From positions 35,627,260 to 35,691,259 of the forward strand of contig NC_065530.1 of the NCBI RefSeq assembly GCF_020184175.1: a stretch of DNA of 64,000 nucleotides. Direction: 5' to 3'. The notes below the pieces were generated by a model, which saw nothing but the letters and a program-made list of their open reading frames with translations, searched no databases and had not been told where the DNA came from. Shown one piece after another: positions 50,772 through 64,000 of this stretch (position 1 is the stretch's first letter; the number at the start of each line of letters is the position of its first letter). The position numbers and the translations under genes are program-made. The stretch is from Aphis gossypii (taxonomy: Eukaryota; Arthropoda; Insecta; Hemiptera; Aphididae).

Positions 50772-53223
50772 TTAATTGTGAATATTATACGAAACGCAGT
50801 TTATTAAATTGTCCGGGTATATTAAAAATTGATTCACTACATAAACCTACGGATATTTTAAAAGAACTCATATACGATTTCGAAGAATTAGCTGATATTT
50901 TATTATGTAATAAAATATCGAAAATACTGATCAAATTTAATATAAATAACATTTTTTTTTTTTAATGCATTATTAAAAAAAAATTGAATTCAACAAAATT
51001 GTATTTATTTTAAATTAATTTTACCATCTACGTATACAATTAAATCAATCAAATTAAAAAAGTATTAAAAAAAATATTTTAAAAGTATTTTAAGACATGA
51101 AAAATATTTATATTTGTTTCTAAATATTTCCTATTAAAATTAATATTGAAATTTATTTTATATAATTTTTGAATAAATATACTATATGTATTTAAATACA
51201 GTTATTTATATAGATGAAATTAAGAAGTAAAATTTTGTAAGTAAAATTTTAATGAACAACAGTTAAGATGATGCTATCAATTGTATGTGTTATCTTTGTC
51301 TTACAAAGTATACAATATAGCAATTTATTTTCAGTAGAGCCAATTTGTGATGTTAGATATAATATTAGATTAAATTGTCCTATTATTAAAGTTAAATGTA
51401 CTTTAGAATTGTATGTTTTCGATATTTTAATTTTTAAATTGTAATATTTGCAATACTCATATCTTGCTTAAAAATTGAAATATTGAAAAAATCTAACGTC
51501 TTAGTATAGGTAATATTCGTACCTTTAACTTTTATACTAGGAAAATTCACTCTACTATTAAATAACTTCAAAAAATTGGTTATTTTTAATTTGGAAAATC
51601 TAAGTTGTATGTTTATAACTTTATAAAATAGATATAACATTTGCGGGTGAAGGGTCTAATTAGGTACTAATGCGATTGGTTAGTGTTTTTAATAAAATTA
51701 CACATTTCTATTAATACATTATATTTGTATATATATACCCATATTTATATATTATCAATAACTAACAACATATAATAAGTAAGGTGTCTAAATAAAATGT
51801 TATAACATTTGTAGTTAGGTACTAAAACATTTGTTTTTGAGAAGGAAGATGGGATTTACAGCTTATGAACGAACGTAAAATAACTCCTTATCCTCTTTCT
51901 GGAAAAAAGGCAATAAAGGAATTTACGAATTTCTTGGTTAAAAGATAAACGTTTGAAACCTATGTTGTTAGTTTACCAAAATTTATATCACCATTACAAA
52001 TAATATAAAATGAGGGTTACTCCAATATAAAAAGGTGAAATTTAAAAGAAATAAGTAAAGTAAATTATTGAACTATGTCTTTATTTCATTAATAGAATTA
52101 GTAGAATATCTAAGCAAGGATATGTCATGATAAATAAATATCGAAAATGATATTTTATTTTTCAGTTTATATAAGTAGGTTAGTCTATAGGCTTATAGCT
52201 TATAGCATAAGTTTATATTTTATATTATTAAAGTGGTATTAGATTTTCAAATTAAAACATTTTATTTTAAATAGAAATAATTTAATTTTTTTTAAATATT
52301 ATCAATTACGAAATATGACTTTTATATTAATTCATAATATTAATTACAACAAAAATTATAATCAGGCAATAATAGTATTATATCAAAATAATAGGATATA
52401 TTATTATTATTATTTTCACAGCGTTTTAAATAATTTGCATTACATTTGTGATATGTAAAACTGGACTAATTTTACTAGTTAATTTTTTTTTTATTTAATT
52501 ATCTATGTTAAATTAAATTTGGATGTTGTAGCCCTTTTTTATTTGCCTTTCAGCGTGTCCTACCTAATATTTAACTGAAATTGAATTAGGTAATTGAATT
52601 TTTTGTGTTTTAGTTTTTTAAATAATTATTGAAATGTATAGTTAATTTTACAGTCTAATTAAATTAATTTTTGGTGAATTAAATCATATGTTTACTTAAC
52701 TTTCTATGTATTTATTTATCAATGAAAACATGTAAAATTTGATTGGTATAGTTTATTTTTAAATAATAAAATGATTTATTTATGTTAAATTAATTTTCAC
52801 CCTCTTTTAGAATACATTTTTATTGTATATTTCATAGCGCTATAACATCTGATTTTTAGTTATTAGGTAAAGTTGTTGAAGTAGGTATAATTTAATATTG
52901 TTTCTTTTCAATTATTAACTTAATATTAGAATTGTATGTTGTAATAAATATTAAAATATATACACATAGCACTATATTATTATCTAAGTGATTTTAAATG
53001 AAAAAAAAAATACTAACATCCAATATAATACCAGGAAGATGAAAAACTTGGATAGTTGGTCGATCCTCTGGGACGAACCTGTAGAATTCGTGATCATCCT
53101 TGTACCACTTAACGGAGTATAATTTATCATGGCCTACGTCGAAATTGCATTCTAATTCTACTGACTGTTTTAAGTCCGCGTACCTTGGCACGAGTACATC
53201 GATTATTTTCAACGCTAATGTCA
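37798..53223 (-). CDS. Beaten-path (Beat) family immunoglobulin protein, 3' six exons
   Basis: Exons on the minus strand: 53223-53018, 48369-48234, 45969-45836, 41398-41312, 39020-38843, 38003-37798; GT-AG throughout and phases consistent, giving about 314 residues plus stop. Ig domain 1: DVLVPRYADLKQSVELECNF, VKWYKDDHEFYRF, then SGIYRCEVS with the second cysteine. Ig domain 2: ENPLIEGVLNRYAVGDLLSG, NCTSS, MTWYVNGVQ and LDLTCEAS. These are Beat signatures; Beat proteins are neuronal secreted or membrane-bound adhesion ligands that act with Side-family receptors in axon guidance (family knowledge). The last exon has a short hydrophobic stretch (NIFSFITIIVG) followed by a basic tail, which may anchor the protein or be cleaved. 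The signal-peptide exon lies to the right of 53223, possibly outside the window. I cannot tell which Beat paralogue this is. The last-exon phase supports donor GTAGGT at 38842. Confidence 0.87.
39021..41311 (-). other. Beat intron, 2.3 kb
   Basis: Flanked by the donor GTACCT at 41311 and the acceptor TTAG ending 39021 (minus strand). AT-rich; contains a near-palindrome at about 39667-39717 (TTGTCGATATAATAATAT against its imperfect complement) and a patch near 40260-40360 resembling dispersed repeats. No exon was seen. Confidence 0.55.
41955..43236. mobile_element. Outer hAT-type non-autonomous element
   Basis: The left end CAGTGGCGTATTTAGGGGGG and the complement of the right end CAGTGGAGTATTTAAG form terminal inverted repeats with the CAGNG start typical of hAT. 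Flanking 8-mers TCTCTTGC (41947-41954) and CCTCTTGT (43237-43244) match at 6 of 8 positions, as expected for an old 8-bp target-site duplication. Removing the inner insertion leaves about 546 bases, too short for a transposase, so this is a MITE-like element. Confidence 0.75.
42373..43108 (+). mobile_element. Inner hAT-type relic nested in the outer element
   Basis: The left end TAGGGCTCGGATTTTGAAGC and the complement of the right end TAGGGCTCGAGGGTTTTAAA form inverted termini. Flanking 8-mers AATATAAT (42365-42372) and TATATAAC (43109-43116) match at 6 of 8. Near 42818-42916 a broken frame encodes ITSVDVENSFSM, then after a frameshift YKNILSDNRVSF, the same hAT dimerisation signature as in the NAA80 intron copy. 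It must have inserted after the outer element was already in place. Confidence 0.75.
45970..48233 (-). other. Beat intron, 2.3 kb
   Basis: AT-rich with no recognised exon or element. The splice borders are GTAAAT and GACAG on the minus strand. It splits an Ala codon between the two Ig domains. Confidence 0.55.
48370..53017 (-). other. Beat intron, 4.6 kb
   Basis: AT-rich throughout. It includes an A homopolymer at about 50740-50766 and a (TA)n tract at 49184-49199. No exon, RNA gene or bounded transposon was recognised. It lies inside the first Ig domain, in phase 0, between GIILD and LSHCNMRK. Confidence 0.55.
50740..50766. repeat. Poly(A) homopolymer run
   Basis: About 27 consecutive A. 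It is not preceded by recognisable retroelement or processed-transcript sequence on the plus strand. Confidence 0.8.
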
Positions 53224-54560
53224 CTATAAAAAAAAAATAATAATACTTAACATTAATTAAATTATAAAAATAAACAATTTTCACACAACAAGCTTACAAT
53301 GAATTCATTGAGTTCATTATTCAAACACAACTATACGTATATTGTTTGATAATATTTTATTGTTTATAATGAACCAATTTACAATAATAAAATGTATACA
53401 TTATGATTTTTAATATATTATTTGACGATACTTTTCCTATTAATATTTTACACTTTTATAATATTACTATAGTGTATAGTCTATACTCAATGATTAAAGG
53501 AAACGGTATAAATAACAAATGTACACCCGTTGGTAAATGATTTAATAATTTTCTAATTAAAATATAAATATTTTCAAATTATTTCTATGTATCAGACATA
53601 TAGTTATAGACAATTTTCTGGACAGCTATTATTATATTGAACAGTTTGGATGATATATAATGATTGGGTCTAAGAATGAATACCGAATAATAGTGGGTTT
53701 TGTAGAACCGAATGATATATTGAGAGGTCTATCCATATGAGGTCCTTACCAGTAACCCTGATTTAGAAGGAAAGCTATTCTGAATATCAAATTATGTTTG
53801 CTATAGAATAGATACATACTATTGTGTAAAACTTTACACATATACATTCACACACTTTCATATACACACACGCAAATACGCGCTTGCGCTAGCGACCACA
53901 ATAACCGAATAAACATACTTGACCATCGCAATAAACTTATATTTCAAATAATATTGAATTGAATTGTGTAATAAATAAATTAAAGACTGCTGAAGAATTC
54001 AATTTTACTAAATTATGTACAAGTCCTAATAACTGCTGTATTTATTTGTATTGGTCATTATTATAGTATATATCTATTATAATAGTAAAAAGCCTTAAAT
54101 AGTTATTAATTATAAGTAATGACAAATATTAATTAATAATTAAATGAAGTATAGTTTTATAAGAAATAATAATATATTATATTATTTGTGTTTGTGATTA
54201 TAAAAATCAAATAATTTCAATTCATCAACAGTTATTTTTAATTATTGCGTAAGTTTATTATAGTTCATTGAATTAAAAATTCAAAGATCGGAATGTTTCA
54301 CTCTAAAATATATTATAATCATGTACTAGTACGTTATCAACGAGATTTTGGTAGGGGTTGAAAAATTATTACATCAGATCTGTATCCTGGATTTATTTAA
54401 CCTTTATAAAAAATATAATTTCAGTATGCTAATATCATGTCGTAATATAAAATAGTATAAAACTAATGATTGATAATACTGTTGACCTATTTGGCTATAT
54501 TTAATTGTAAATTAACCGTATATTCCATAAAATCTATTTTTAATATAGGAACGCATATAG

Positions 54561-54850
54561 CAGTGGTTTTCAAACTTTTTTGCTGACGGAGAAGCTCTTA
54601 AGCGTTAAAAAAAAAAATACATTAAAAACTCTAGGAATAAAAATTTTAAATAAAAGTAAAATGATAAATAATGACTATGACTTAAATACAACTAATAATA
54701 TTAATATATATATTAATATATTATTATAATACTATAGCTATAATAGCAATAGTAATAACAATAGCATTGAATTTTGATGGTCCGCAAATCCCTATATGAT
54801 TGTAGCAAAACCCTAAGGTGTTTAACAAGCACACTCTGATAACTATACTG
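54561..54850. mobile_element. Short hAT-like MITE
   Basis: The left end CAGTGGTTTTCAAACTTTTT and the complement of the right end CAGTATAGTTATCAGAGTGT enclose about 290 bases. The complement of the interior right part reads AACACCTTAGGGTTTTGC, resembling the CAGTGGTTCTCA...CCTAGGGTTCCG layout of widespread hAT MITEs. No convincing target-site duplication is visible and there is no coding capacity. Confidence 0.5.
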
Positions 54851-56035
54851 ATATAATTTGGGAACTATTTGTCTTTAAAAATAAATAAATTACATATTTC
54901 TGTTTACCTAAGTATTTAATATTATTATCAGTATTGTTATAGGTGTTGCTTACATAACATCGATATTTAGGAAAATAACTCCGTTAGTCTTAAATGTTAT
55001 TAGTTTAAATACGAGTTTTACACATATCTTATTTGATTATGATAGATACAATTAGGAAAGATAAAATTGTTATTATATTAAAAAAGATATATATATATAA
55101 TATATATATATATTTAATATATATTATACCATTACAAAATAATACTTTAAAAAAAAATTAAAAATGATTATAAATTGTGTTTAACGTCTGTTTTTATATT
55201 ATAAAGGTATACGTTTTGTCACGTACATAGTAAGTAAATAGTGTATTTTTGTAATTTTATGCAAAAATTAAATTATAAAGAATATATTATTAGTTTTACA
55301 CTTTTATCTATTTGTAATTTAAACACTGCATTACAATATAAAATACATGTATTTTAATTAAAATAAATGACAGAAATGAGAAAAAGAATTTTCTTAGTAA
55401 AGCGTAGAAAAATAATTTATTGTTCAAGATCAGTTGTAACTTGTGGATTAGTCTAAGGGCAGTGTTGAAAAAATGCGCCTTGAGTGTGACTTTGATGAAT
55501 GTCCCCTAACATTAACTCCGAAACAATAAGTAATAAGAAAAATGGAAAATATATAATTTTTTTATTCACTAAAGACAATGTTGGAGAAAAAAAATAGTCT
55601 GATGTATTGAGTTATAAATGGTAGTCACCGTGTATACGTCAGTGGTATAATACAGGATTGGTTAGAAGTAAATACTCCATAAAATAATCATAAAAAAACA
55701 GTCAGGCTGTAGTCAATTTTTCATTATTGATCATTGGAAAAGAATGTAAACAAATATCAACTATTTTTTTTATTATTAATGATTGATATAGATTCACATA
55801 TATTTTGTTAAAAATATAACATTGTAAATATTTTAATCATGTATTAATATGATGATACGGAATGTGAGACGAAATTTCTAAGGTAAAATAAGCATAGAGC
55901 GTCGAACAAAAAGTATTGATTTAACCGTTCAAAAAAAAAAAAAACTAAATTAATATAAAATATGCACACTTATAATAAATCAAGTACACGAATGAGTTAA
56001 TTTACATATTAAAAAAATTATAATACATACCATTG

Positions 56036-56308
56036 TTATTTTATATGAATAAATAAACAATAGTTTAATGACTTTAATATCATACTCTGCAACAGGAGAA
56101 AAATATCATACTGGGTACTAAGAAAAGGAATTTTAAGCACTGTGGTTAAGTACACATATTGTATTAAAGTGAGTAGAGACAACAAGATTAAATCTCTCCA
56201 ACAAATCATCTTAAGCCTTACTGAAATAAATCTTTCCAATCTTCTTTGCTTTTTGTCTAACGAAATCATGAGATAACCTGTAGTTATAACCATAGAATTT
56301 TTACACAA
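56036..56308 (-). pseudogene. Unrecognised open frame, possibly decayed
   Basis: Ninety codons open on the minus strand, with a Lys/Arg-rich beginning (LDKKQRRLERFISVRLKMIC) followed by a Leu/Ile-rich half. An adjacent frame also reads as plausible protein in part (DFVRQKAKKIGKIYFSKA), which suggests a decayed coding sequence with frameshifts. I do not recognise a family, and chance in AT-rich DNA is possible. Confidence 0.2.
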
Positions 56309-58409
56309 TTATAAGTGTCTTCTATACATAATATGTATACATATATATTATATATATTAGGATCTTACTCTTAATTTTTCTAAAAAAAATGGTCAAGTGT
56401 GGGTTTAACTTAATACAATATTTCGTATATTTATAAATGTGTATATTATATGTACGTATATAAATAATGTATGTATGTATATATGTATGAACGTTTAAAT
56501 CAACTACTTTATTCTACAATCAGCAATGAAATATAGAAGTAATTAATGGTTTACAGTTTTGCTAAATGATATCGTTCATTCAGATATATTGTGAATATTA
56601 ATAAGATTTCCAGTTTATTTCAAAATGCATAGAACTATCATATTATATATTTTCAATAGAGTATTATCTGTTATAAGAACTTCATACATTCACGCTATGT
56701 CCACTATACTGATTTATACTAGCTAAGCAGGGAGACATAACATATTATGTGATTCATCTTAACGAATTTTCTTCCTCCTGCACTCTTCTTACTTCTTTTT
56801 TAATTTAAATATTTTTGTTTTCTTCACTAGTCGGGAACTTATTTAAATATTATATTATATTATATTATTTTTTTATTAAATAAAATAAAAATATTTTAGA
56901 TAAAATATTTCTGAATACTAAACAACAAGTATTAACAAATTGTAGTCACCGCGAATTAATCTAATAATATTTAAGATTTGCTTATTAATTAGGTATGAAA
57001 CTAGTCATTACTCATAATTATACACTATTATGATATAATAGATATTCAACTGAATGTGTTGATAATACAATATAATATACGAATGTTATTATAATTTATG
57101 ACTAAATATAAGAGTCAATTTATTGGTTTTGTCCAGTTTTATCATTTAAATTAAAATTAGATTATAATAAAAATTGAATATAACTATAATAAATTGATGT
57201 TTTAAAAGACAATATTATTTTGATTAGATATCGAATGTATAAAAATTAAAGTTGAATGTAATAATTTCATTCTAGAGTTTTGAATTTACTAATTTTGCTT
57301 TAAGCTAATTTTAATTTAAATGATGAAACTGGGTAAAAATAATTAATCAACATTCTTTATTCTTATATATTGATATGACATTAATGAATTCGAATAAGGG
57401 TTTTACTGAATTTAGGAAATTAAAAATCAGTATTATCTAATTTATTTGATGTTTTAATGGCCACATCTGTTGCCGTGGTTATGTATACAACTTTTAATGT
57501 GCTATATGACATAATATATGCTTAAGTAGAATTAATTATAATTACTGATATTTAATTGAAACTAATAATTAAGATTTATGGCATTATTTGTGAATTTGTA
57601 AAAGTTTTTTTTTTCATAAGCTTTGATATTATTAGCATAACATAATTATACTAAAACTTTATTTTAAACTAATTAGAAATAATATTAATACGAGTATTTT
57701 TCAAAAATAGTTTTTGATAAATTAAATATATAACGGCTAATGTGTTTTATAGTATAATATTTACATTATGCCATTCTTGTAATTGAGCTTTATAAAATAA
57801 TGACATTAATATTTTACGAATTATTTATATTGATAAATATATTATTTTTTTTTTATTAATACTTTATTTAACAATATTTATTTATTTATTAACTAGAAAT
57901 ATAGTATTTACATTTTAATAAATAAATAGGTACGTTAACTATCCAAATATGTATTATAATATAATTTTATTCATTAAATAATTCATATTTTAAAGACGGT
58001 TGGTCTAACAGTATTGTACAATATATTTTATTATATAGTTTAGCTTAATAACGCATCAACATAATATTATATTTTTAAATAATTAATAATTTTATTTTCT
58101 CGTTAAATATACGGCGTAAACTTCTATATGTAAAAAAATATATTTGCAAGTCACCTGTAAACTAGCCGGATGAGTAGATTAAAAATCAATATGATTTATT
58201 TTGAAAAAATATTATGTTTTTCATAGATATAAATAAAAAATGGAAACATATTTTGTTAAATTTAATATGTATAATTAATACAATATTTACTCAATTTACA
58301 TTGACTTTTTCAGGGTCTCTTATTCAAAGGAAAACTATTAATTTAATTGCCAAGACAGAAGTTACCATAAGGATAAGAACTTAAGTTAACCTTATTTATA
58401 GATCTATTT

Positions 58410-58509
58410 NNNNNNNNNNNNNNNNNNNNNNNNNNNNNNNNNNNNNNNNNNNNNNNNNNNNNNNNNNNNNNNNNNNNNNNNNNNNNNNNNNNNNNNNNNN
58501 NNNNNNNNN
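58410..58509. other. Assembly gap of 100 N
   Basis: Exactly 100 unspecified bases, the conventional size for a gap of unknown length. The sequence on either side is AT-rich and shows no recognised exon. Confidence 0.99.
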
Positions 58510-61500
58510 AACCTGGTTTAAACAGAATTTAAGCTTCAATACTTAATTAGAGGCAATGTCTAAATCGAGGTTAAATTTATCTATGATATGACTGCATAAG
58601 TTTAACATACCATAGAACATTTAAAAACTTTAAATTATTGAAGTTATTTCATTAACATTACAACTATGAAAATGTTTTATTTTTAGAAATAATGTTTCTT
58701 TTATGTTTGTTCTATATTATCCAAAGAGTACCTGCTTTTAAATTATTAGATAATCCATTTTTAGTAGTATGTTTAATTGATTTTCTTTTATTCATATTTT
58801 ACTAACAATTAATTATTGTTATTTATTTATACTTAGTAGAATTTTTATTATATTCATATTTTTTTGATTTACCAAACTATTAGATTTCTATAAATTAAAT
58901 TTTATTTTTTTCTAAATTTGATATTTGTTTCATTATATAGTTACTGGAATATACCATTCTGAAAAATGTATTGTTTATTGTACATAATTTTGACAGTTAT
59001 ATATAAAAAATAAATTAATAAAAATTTTTATACAAATCATTTTTCCAAATTAAATTAAATATATTATATGGTACCTACTTTTGCTGTTACTTTTAAATTT
59101 GACAAAATCTTGTGCAGTAATTTAAGATATCTTAACAATTTAATTATTATGGTATAATTCTTAAAACAATTAGACAAGATATCAATCCAAGTGGTTTCAA
59201 CTATCATAATACTTTAAAATAAAACTATGCCATAAACATACCAAAGCAAATTCTCCCAAGATAATAGTTCAATTAAAACTAATAATTTCAAATTTAAAAC
59301 TTAAATCATCAGTAAAAAAAAGTAAAAAAAAAGTAAAGTGAACTTTTACTGTATCAATAAACAGTGTTTATTTTTGGGTTTTAAGTAAAGTTATATAATT
59401 TTGTAGAAATTTAACCAATCTTGAATCTTTCTTTGACTATTTTCTTAAATATACATACAAATAAATAAAATAAATAATAAATAAAGATATTAGATTTGGT
59501 GTTCAAAACTTATAGATTACCAGATTTTTCAATAGCAATGTGGATTATGTTTGAAGCTGTCATTTAAGTATGAGAATACACATCATAAGTATATGGTTTA
59601 TAAATGTTGTTTTTGTTTATTTACTCGGATATTTAATTTTAATGGGAATTTTTTTTAAAGTTGTTATTTATTGGAGTTATTCCGACCTAGATATTTTTTG
59701 CGGGGTATTTTAACGAGGTATATATGTTGAAGAGTATCATCATTATAGTCATATTTAAAACATATCAAGGGTCTATGATAGAAGTGGCCATCATCAAGCT
59801 TTATATATGATGTTCGCACTTAAAATACTCGTTCTTATGTGTCATTTACAACTGCCTTGATATTTTATCAAACGTGCGAAGAATGTTTGATTTTAAATTA
59901 AATGTCTGTATCACTAAAAGGATTGTGGAAAGGATATTCAATATGTATGGTTTAGACATTTTATAAAATGTTTTAATTTTTTTTAAAAATACAATTTTTA
60001 GTTTGATTCATTTAATTTATTTTTTAGTTCATAGAATTTATTTCATAGTGTAGTAAGTAAAAACAGCCAGAGAATATTAAATAACATAAAAAAAATTCCC
60101 AAACCAATAAAATATCGACCTTGGCGTAACTAATTGTATTCTTAGTTTCAAAAACAGTTTAATAAGAAATATTTTTATTTTAGGTGTCTTATGTTTTAAA
60201 AATATTCAAATATATAAATAAATACATATAATATAAATATTTAATAAGTTTCAATATAATATATATATTGAGAAATACCTTGTGATATTTAGAAAGTTTT
60301 GAACTAGTAGCAAGAATTGCAACATCAACTGAATTTAAAATTCATATTTTCAGATGTTTGTTGTAAACAAAAAGGGTTTGACAACAACTTTTTGATCATA
60401 AATTGTATCTGCGCAAAAGTTTTGACCGACAAACGATACGTATATAATACTTTTATGTAAAATTTAGTTTATCCAAAATATAAAAAAGCAATATTTGAGT
60501 TTAAAAATTAAAAAACCTGCAAATATATTAGTATTAAGAAATATAGTAAAATAAAGGAGTATGCATATTTTATTTTGAATCAAATTTAATTTTAATTTTT
60601 CGAATAAAATAATCTTTAAGTATTATAAAGTAAATTGTATAATTAGATTATTAAAAGTATTCATGAATACGTGTAAGTGAATAATTTTAAGCTTCCAGAA
60701 ATATATCACATAATTTACTGGTGCTGAGTGGAAACTTATAGTATTTAATATTAGATAAATATCTACAAATCATGACTGTTAATAACTTTGCGAACTTCAT
60801 TACAAATGTTTTCATTCCAAATTAATCTTCAATATGAACAAGTAAATACAAAATATGCCAAAATATTTTATTTTTGATATCTTTTTCGTCGACTAAAACG
60901 CAACTGGAATCACGATTTATTAAACTTATAAATTAATAATTCAATGAAGTTATACTAATTTGTTTCTTCTTACTCATACTTCTTAAAACTATGTATCATC
61001 ATAATAAGTAATTACCTATTGTATCATATAATTTCATTTATTGTTTTGTTTTAAATTAAAAAAAAATCTTATTCATTTGCTACTATATTTAACATTTTTA
61101 TTGAAATTTATTTTGAATCTATTAGTAAAGTCTTATGAGATTTAAAGTATCTTAACATAAACAATACGCAATTATTAATGTTAGAAAAAAGACAAATTGA
61201 TAAATGATGTACTAATACTGAGCAATGTTTGTGGATTATTTAAAAATAGTTAATACACATGTTTATAAACAGTAACTGTTACATGAATTATCCTTATTAT
61301 AATATATTCTATTTTATTTTTCTAAAAAAACTTGTGATATATTTTATTATTACAAGTATTTTATTTGTTTTTAAAATAAGTACCTACCTATTTCGTTTAT
61401 TAATACTTCGACATTTTACATTTTGTATTCAAATAAGATTGTTAAAAAATAGACTCACATATAGATAAATTATTTACATTACTGGGTATATTTTCATGTA

Positions 61501-64000
61501 TGGTTATAATTTATAAACAATGAGCGTATATTTATGCATTTATAATATTTTTATAATGGTAAATTAATGCGGAGTAAAGATGAAAATTGTTTCATGGTCT
61601 CTACACTCTAAAGAATTTAAATTATGAATTTAATTTTGTATACTTTCCCATATTTGTTTAGTTTAAACTTGCTTGATAGTTCATGAGTATTAATCAAGTT
61701 TTTAGTGTAAATTTGAAGTGGTTTCATTTCAACATTGGATATTTTGTAAACATCAATAATTATATAAAAATATATTAGAAATACTATGCATTTATTTCAC
61801 ATATTCAACAACGTAATGATTATTTTTTACAAAACAGGAATAACGTGCTCAGCTTGATAATTGACAGTTTGACACCACCTATTAAAATTAATTGAATTGA
61901 TAAGTATAAAATGGTTCCATATTTCAATGTTATATACCACGTTTTTTGAGTTTAATTCAAAATGCCAAAAACGTCAAATTTAAAATAGTTACCTATAACA
62001 TAATTTCAATTTTTATTACTACTTGTATTGTTTTGTATTATACGTTTGTGCGTCATGATAATATAATATTTCAATAAATAGTGATTTTTAGTGCTTTTAA
62101 AGGGGCTATAAATTATTAATGCAAATAAATATAAAAAAAATAAAATCTTAATAATAATAATAAAATCGGCTTTATTAAAAACCAATTAACAAATTGATTT
62201 AAATATTAAAAAAAATATATTTTTTCATAAAGATGTGTGTTTTTGCATGCAAATAAATGTACAAAGCACAATATTATTGGTGAATGAACTTTAAGAAAAA
62301 AGTTAAATTATAATTTAAGTTATAATGAATTATTTTAGGTTTCTATGGTTGATATTTGTTGAAAAATTACAAAATAACAGAAACCGCAGGTGAATAAAAA
62401 GTTATTATTATTTGTTTAAATAATCAATGTCGTTAAAAATAGTAATAGTAGTCAAAATTAGTATTTTTATTTATTTTTATCTTAAACATAAGTTGAAAAT
62501 ATTCGTGGTTTTGATTAATTTTCTTAAAATTTAAATACGTATAAAAAAAATATGAAATGTAATTTGTAATTATATTTTTAATTACAAAATTATAGTGTAA
62601 TTTTTTTATTTTTGAATTAGTCAGAAACTAAAAGTTAAAAATTCGCATAAAAATAAATGACATATGTTGAAATCTTCTTAGAATCAATTTTGAAATACAA
62701 TAATTTATCACCACTTTCAAATTTAAAATATTTAGTACAATACAAGCTTACACTTAAGTAAGCGAAGCGAGAATAGTGCTTAGTGTATGTATCTTATATG
62801 TATCTTATTATAGTATTTCGTATTATTTTAAGTATTCAATTGTGAAAAATACAAAATCGATTGTGACGTAGCTACATTGACCTCTTTTCATTTTTCAATA
62901 GAGGGAGTATAATATATTACATGATAAATGAAGGAGTAAAATGAACTCCCTTGTTTATACATATTCACAAACGTTGTAAAAGTACGTATATTATAATTTA
63001 AATTAAATGTTTTTGAATTTTTTTTCAAAATAGTATCGTATATCTTGTTTAGTATATTATTACTTATACAGAGATTTGAAGTTTCAATCGGATTTTTATT
63101 ATTTAATTTTAACTCAAATTTAAAATTTATTAAAAATCGTTATGCAACGTTTTTTTCTTATAAGTGTTTTAAGTTTGAAATATGTCCTGCACACACATAG
63201 TGAACTGAGCACCATTCAGAATCATTTTCCAAATGCGATGATTTATCTTTGCTTTCAAATTTAAATAAAACCGCCCCAACGGCCAACCCAACTACTAAAT
63301 ATTTCACCTTATATAATATATATATATATTTAAAATACTTAGGAACTTTAGTAAATGTTGTTATGTTTGTGTTATTATTGAGAATAACAGATAAAACAAA
63401 ATATTACTACATAGGTTTATCGTATACATTTTTCTATATTTAAAAGTTATTCAAGCTTATAACTTATTTAATAGTTTTAATTAATAAATTATAATTAATT
63501 TTATAGAAGAATATTCAATTGATATTATGTTAAATAATATTTTTCTTTTTTTCAAAAAAAAAAAAAATATTTTAATATACAGTGGTATAATATCACCTTC
63601 ATTCTGTATATAAATATATAAATAATATAAATAAAATGCAAGTAGTAAAACTCTTCTCTTCTTCTTTTGTCTTCTTAAAATCGAGTACTTTATTTACGAC
63701 TTTTGTGATGCACAGACACTTAATAATAATTATACTCTGGAATATACTGGTGAATAAAAATTATTTATTTATCTCGACGCCAAGTTCATTACTGTCTGAT
63801 ATCTAAAAATATTGAACATTTTATAGCCATTTATAATTTGTAATAATAAAAAATCATTTAAAAAGATATTCAGATTATATTCATATATTTAATATTATAA
63901 TATTATATCTTCAGTTTTTTAAATTTAAATTTAAAAATATTTAGTGTAATTAAAATATTTATAAAATATGAAAAAATCCTATGTGTATAATAATTAATAT

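Larger units (their letters stand above)
53224..64000. other. Probable upstream Beat intron, gap-containing
   Basis: 10.8 kb of AT-rich sequence without a supported exon on either strand, apart from one hAT-like MITE and a 100-N gap. The acceptor of the first visible Beat exon ends at 53224, so at least the adjacent part is Beat intron. The missing signal-peptide exon could lie in here unrecognised (such exons are short and poorly conserved), in the gap, or beyond 64000. A CA/TG-rich patch lies at 53825-53882. Confidence 0.5.

Noticed and set aside
1..64000. tRNA, rRNA or CRISPR-like arrays
   Set aside because: No cloverleaf with A/B boxes, no conserved rRNA segment and no regularly spaced direct repeats were seen by eye. 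The many AT and ATT runs are microsatellites.

Overview
This window is eukaryotic nuclear DNA from an insect, most likely an aphid or close hemipteran relative. The evidence is a very AT-rich background, short introns with AT-rich interiors mixed with multi-kilobase ones, frequent 'taggtacctacc'-like sequence, hAT and MULE remnants, and insect-type genes (trachealess, a beaten-path family gene). No bacterial, organellar or RNA gene was recognised. A run of exactly 100 N (58410-58509) is an assembly gap.

Layout, left to right. (1) 1-7839, + strand: the 3' six exons of trachealess (trh), a bHLH-PAS transcription factor. The bHLH and PAS-A exons lie upstream of the window. Its last exon is strikingly GC-rich, full of homopeptide runs, and appears to lack one base near 7099. 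(2) 9946-12198, - strand: a complete NAA80-type (actin N-terminal) acetyltransferase in four exons, with a dead hAT relic in its first intron. (3) 13474-15159, + strand: a three-exon ChaC gamma-glutamylcyclotransferase. (4) 17431-21230, + strand: nine exons of ASPSCR1/TUG, a UBX-domain protein, including a GC-AG intron and a 78-nt stop-free intron. (5) 21514-25734, - strand: fourteen exons of the mismatch-repair endonuclease PMS2, 829 codons, with ATPase and nuclease motifs intact. (6) 26672-32015, + strand: eleven exons of CDC73/parafibromin (hyrax), a Paf1-complex subunit. (7) 32.6-36.2 kb: repeats, including a duplicated AT-rich repeat and a MULE relic with terminal inverted repeats. (8) 37798-53223, - strand: the last six exons of a beaten-path (Beat) immunoglobulin-family gene spread over 15 kb, with one hAT relic nested inside another in an intron. 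(9) 53224-64000: probably the upstream Beat intron, with one short hAT-like MITE and no recognised exon.

The genes are unrelated housekeeping and developmental loci rather than one pathway. Gene pairs alternate in orientation: NAA80/CHAC and PMS2/CDC73 are divergent, trh/NAA80 and ASPSCR1/PMS2 are convergent. I rebuilt the exon-intron structures by hand from splice sites, reading phase and remembered family similarity. All phases close, apart from the one trh frame break. I found no convincing undescribed biological system. The points most worth checking are the trh frame break, the two unusual ASPSCR1 introns, the Beat gene's length and missing start, and the nested hAT elements.
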